Shown here: in pieces, positions 63,961 through 64,000 of the stretch
Numbering within the stretch: position 1 is the first letter of the stretch
Layout: the number at the start of each line of letters is the position of its first letter
Assembly: GCA_037389465.1 (NCBI GenBank)
Contig: JAZARR010000234.1
Location: forward strand, 496,001-560,000
Direction: 5' to 3'
DNA: 64,000 bases
DNA from: Baylisascaris procyonis
Lineage: Eukaryota; Nematoda; Chromadorea; Rhabditida; Ascarididae
The notes under the pieces: generated by a model
Databases searched by the model: none
Told to the model about the DNA's origin: nothing
Seen by the model: only the letters and a program-made list of their open reading frames with translations
Program-made: the position numbers and the translations under genes

Positions 63961-64000
63961 ACAATGAACATTTCATTTAAGGGTAGGGAAAACTTTAATG

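Overview
This window is nuclear DNA from a metazoan, most likely a nematode. It is AT-rich, and every recognisable gene is split by GT-AG introns of about 0.4-3.3 kb. The identifiable proteins are eukaryotic housekeeping proteins: CTP synthase, mitoribosomal MRPS34, TRAPPC6 and type II phosphatidylinositol 4-kinase. The insulin-like gene has the extra cysteine pair of nematode beta-type insulins. Several ATGs lie just downstream of a splice-acceptor-like sequence with no visible upstream exon, as expected where spliced-leader trans-splicing occurs. I cannot name the species. Exon models were built by hand from translated similarity, splice sites and codon phase.

Left half (1 to about 30 kb): all supported genes are on the minus strand. 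In order they are the 5' exon of CTP synthase (continuing off the left edge), the last exons of a small unidentified gene, a complete five-exon MRPS34, a complete six-exon TRAPPC6, a nine-exon gene for a 477-residue mostly disordered protein with an acidic-aromatic C-terminus, and the last two exons of another unidentified gene. Right half (about 31.7 to 64 kb): all supported genes are on the plus strand. They are an eight-exon PI4K2 with a kinase core, an unresolved group of exons at 43.9-45.8 kb, a complete two-exon insulin-like gene, and a possible two-exon gene for a small basic Cys-containing protein. The + strand changes from C/A-rich to G/T-rich at about 30 kb, where gene orientation also flips.

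Non-genic features: a satellite array of about 114 copies of a 34-bp unit (52.2-56.0 kb) with 44-46-unit higher-order repeats and matching variant units at both edges; five long (TA)n tracts; several minisatellites, one of which duplicates a TRAPPC6 exon end with its 5' splice site; a 23-bp perfect inverted repeat with a 10-nt loop at 49.3 kb; a GC-rich island at 50.6-50.9 kb; and a decayed non-LTR retrotransposon fragment at the right end.

The genes do not form one pathway. No prokaryotic system, CRISPR array, tRNA or rRNA gene was recognised.
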